64,000 nt of DNA. Source: Pokkaliibacter sp046614695 (GTDB lineage Bacteria; Pseudomonadota; Gammaproteobacteria; Pseudomonadales; Balneatricaceae). Position 1 is the stretch's first letter. Each line of letters starts with the position of its first letter. The notes under the pieces are model-generated. The model searched no databases, was not told where the DNA came from, and saw only the letters and a program-made list of their open reading frames with translations. Position numbers and translations under genes: made by a program. The stretch covers positions 62,001-126,000 of the forward strand of contig NZ_JBKKHQ010000026.1 in NCBI RefSeq assembly GCF_046614695.1, given 5' to 3'. Positions 61,882 to 64,000 of the stretch are shown here, piece after piece.

Positions 61882-64000
61882 GTGTCACTTACCATCAAAG
61901 CGCTGGATCTGGCTCATCCACTTCATCAGGCAGCAGACGCCACGACCGCACCCACCATTGATCACGGCCCTCTGGAAGAACGCCTGCAAGCCATGCGGCT
62001 GGCGCCGCCGCAAAGCGGTTCACTGCAGCAGGCCATGCACCACCACTTGCATCACCACTGGCAACATCGCCAGCAGGTCAATCATGACTGGCAGGATCAA
62101 TCCCCTTATGCGCAGCAGCGCCGCGACAGCCTGAGCAAGCTGACAGGCGGGAAAAATATTGCGGCCCAGTACGGCATCTCCATCGCCAAGCCAATGGATG
62201 CAGAAACCCTTATGCGTGGTCGGGAGCTTCGCACTGGTAACAGCGCCGATGCCCAGTACACACGCTCCGCCCCTAATGGTGGTTTTACGGAAGAATGCAT
62301 GAAGCGCTATGTGAAAGCCGGCGGACAGCGCAGCGATCATGTGGTGTTCTTCAACAGTCCGAATGCCGTGCGCCAGATGATGTCCATGCTGGGTAACAAG
62401 TTCACCAGCCCGCAACCCAAGGCGCTCGGCCATGGCCTGGTGGCGCTCAGGTTAGCCACCGAGGAGCAAGCCGATCTGGCCGATAACTTTGTCGCCATGA
62501 TGGGTGCGCGCCCATCGCCCTATCGTGTTGCAGAGGCCGAACTGAGACCCACACCGATTGCCGCTGACCCGACGGTGAATACCCATCGCCTGCTGGCAAA
62601 ACTGCGTGGCGAAGGCAGTGATGTAAAAAGCCCGATCCAGCGCCTGCGGGACATTCCCGATAATCATGGCCACGCGGCACTGGCTCACACAGCAGCCAGT
62701 GCAGTTGAGCTACTGGTCAATAAGCTCGAATCAGAGCCATTGCATCGCCGCCATCAGCATAATCCGATCCTCGCCAATGGCCTCAAGGCCCTGACCCAGA
62801 TCGCCGAGCAACTTCCCAGTTTGCACGGTGACAGTCACAGCTTCTGTGCTGGTTATCGGGTGCTGATGGAAGAGTTACAGGTGTGTCTGGCGGCAACCCG
62901 TCCTTATACGCCGATGGATTATCGCCAGGCGGCCTCTTCGCATCTTGCCGCAGAAACACTACCCAAGGGCCTGCCACCTGCCATCATGCATCTGACAACT
63001 TCAGGCATGAATGCCATTACCCAGGCTTTTGAGCTTGCCTCCCGGATGACCAGCAAACACGGCGTGGACTATGCAAGGACACCGGCGGGTGATGAAACGC
63101 CGGTCTACTTTGAAGTGGATCTGCCCCGACGCTTTATTGCCCGTGGCGCGGAAAGTAACAGCCTCTTTGCCACCCTTAACCTCAGTCAGCCCGGCGGCGA
63201 AGGCCTGCATAAAGCTGGCTGGTGTGTTGATGATGTGATCGCCGCGACCGACAAACGCCTGCAGCAGCAAAACGGGGATGAGCCCTTGTGCCTGATTCTT
63301 GACTCCACGGTGGAAAAGCCCGGTGACATGAGCAAGCTGACAGGACACTTTGGCGAGGCCATCGCCGCTGGCAAACTGAAGATTCTTGCCTGCAAGAGCT
63401 ACCAGAAGTTTGCCAGTCTTGGTTCATCCAAGGTCATGGCGGGAGGTATCGGCCTGATCACCAATAATGATCCCTACGGTCAGGTCATGCATAAGATGCT
63501 TAACCAAACCGAACAGGAATCTGGCCTGCACAATAATCCGGAAACCCAGTTACTCAGTCACATGATGCAACTGCCGCAGCATGAGATGGCGCTGATCGAC
63601 AAGGCCTGTGACAATGCCCGTTTTGTCAGCGAGCACTTTTTCCACGGCAAAGATGGCCACAGCAAGCTTGCCGGACACGATAGCCACCTGCCGTTTATTA
63701 CCTTCAAAAGTGAGCAGGGTGAAGAAAAGCTGAATCACTTCAGTGCTTCTCTGATCGCTGGTGAGCAGACTGAACACAGCGCTCAGGCAAAAGAGCAGCT
63801 TAGCCCGGCGCTGATCCCTACACGCAGTAGCTTTGGCTTCCCGGAAACCACCAAATCCACGATGTTTGCAGTGGATAACAACAAGATGTTGATGCGCCTC
63901 GCCTTTGGTCAGGAGACGCAAGCAGAACTCACGGAGCGTTTTTATCTGCCGAGCCGCTTGATGCACGAGGAAGGCAGCCAATTCAGTGTTAATCAGGCCA
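61882..64000 (+). CDS. Giant PLP-enzyme-like paralogue 7 (subfamily A), partial at right edge
   Basis: 706 codons are visible and the frame is still open at the window end. A GTG at 61882 lies 5 bases after a perfect AGGAGG; another GTG directly before it is too close. Leader S-L-T-I-K-A-L-D-L-A-H. Y-T-R at 126-128, T-S-G-M with Ser 374, D474 (L-D-S-T, Ser for Ala), K509 and R672 (M-R-L-A-F-G-Q). The missing part should be the helical C-terminal region of about 280 residues. The array may continue beyond the window. Confidence 0.72.
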   Translation, partial: MSLTIKALDLAHPLHQAADATTAPTIDHGPLEERLQAMRLAPPQSGSLQQAMHHHLHHHWQHRQQVNHDWQDQSPYAQQRRDSLSKLTGGKNIAAQYGISIAKPMDAETLMRGRELRTGNSADAQYTRSAPNGGFTEECMKRYVKAGGQRSDHVVFFNSPNAVRQMMSMLGNKFTSPQPKALGHGLVALRLATEEQADLADNFVAMMGARPSPYRVAEAELRPTPIAADPTVNTHRLLAKLRGEGSDVKSPIQRLRDIPDNHGHAALAHTAASAVELLVNKLESEPLHRRHQHNPILANGLKALTQIAEQLPSLHGDSHSFCAGYRVLMEELQVCLAATRPYTPMDYRQAASSHLAAETLPKGLPPAIMHLTTSGMNAITQAFELASRMTSKHGVDYARTPAGDETPVYFEVDLPRRFIARGAESNSLFATLNLSQPGGEGLHKAGWCVDDVIAATDKRLQQQNGDEPLCLILDSTVEKPGDMSKLTGHFGEAIAAGKLKILACKSYQKFASLGSSKVMAGGIGLITNNDPYGQVMHKMLNQTEQESGLHNNPETQLLSHMMQLPQHEMALIDKACDNARFVSEHFFHGKDGHSKLAGHDSHLPFITFKSEQGEEKLNHFSASLIAGEQTEHSAQAKEQLSPALIPTRSSFGFPETTKSTMFAVDNNKMLMRLAFGQETQAELTERFYLPSRLMHEEGSQFSVNQA

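Overview
The window is dense, fairly GC-rich chromosomal DNA from a gammaproteobacterium. FecB, HypT-like and ArgP-like regulators, ModE-ModABC, the IlvA/RpiA divergent pair and class II PyrC all resemble proteobacterial, mostly gammaproteobacterial, types. I cannot name the genus; a marine or host-associated lineage carrying a type III secretion system (T3SS) would fit. No tRNA, rRNA, transposase or CRISPR array was seen.

Bases 1-2605 hold a minus-strand ferric-citrate-type uptake operon (fecB-fecC-fecD, fecD running off the left edge) behind a good Fur box. Bases 2898-5062 are an accessory patch of three small minus-strand genes. Two encode exactly the same 107-residue Met/Gly/Pro-rich protein from DNA that differs only at synonymous sites. 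The third is a 77-residue Gly-rich protein. All three end in Lys-Pro-Pro-Ile-(Gln/Ser)-Phe. Diverging from them is a CesT-like T3SS chaperone gene followed 23 bases later by a 779-residue AAA+ ATPase with possible membrane segments, a typical chaperone-effector layout; a second Fur-like box lies upstream.

Bases 8349-43022 are mostly housekeeping genes: a HypT-like regulator with aspA; an SDR oxidoreductase; a periplasmic binding protein overlapping a diguanylate cyclase; methionine salvage (mtnBCD, mtnA, mtnK); a phosphoesterase; ilvA and rpiA; an old-yellow-enzyme homologue; pyrC; a second diguanylate cyclase; lemA with an M48 peptidase; argP and another LysR gene; a secreted protein of unknown role; ghrA; a GNAT/nitrilase-superfamily pair; an SbmA/YddA-type ABC transporter; and a molybdate operon modEABC with a ModE operator.

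Bases 43169-64000 are the most unusual part: seven head-to-tail paralogous genes of about 1000 codons each, the last cut by the window edge. None has a signal peptide. Every copy keeps what looks like the active-site framework of Cys/Met-metabolism PLP enzymes: Y-x-R, (S/C)-G-M, an Asp in L-D-(A/S)-T, a Lys exactly 35 residues later in K-S-Y-Q-K, and an Arg in R-(L/I)-x-(F/L/V)-G-Q. The core is split by an insertion of roughly 220 residues and followed by a long helical C-terminal region. Two subfamilies alternate as A-B-A-B-A-A-A. I read this as an expanded family of giant PLP-dependent proteins, possibly T3SS substrates; the enzyme-fold inference is fairly strong, the secretion inference weak.
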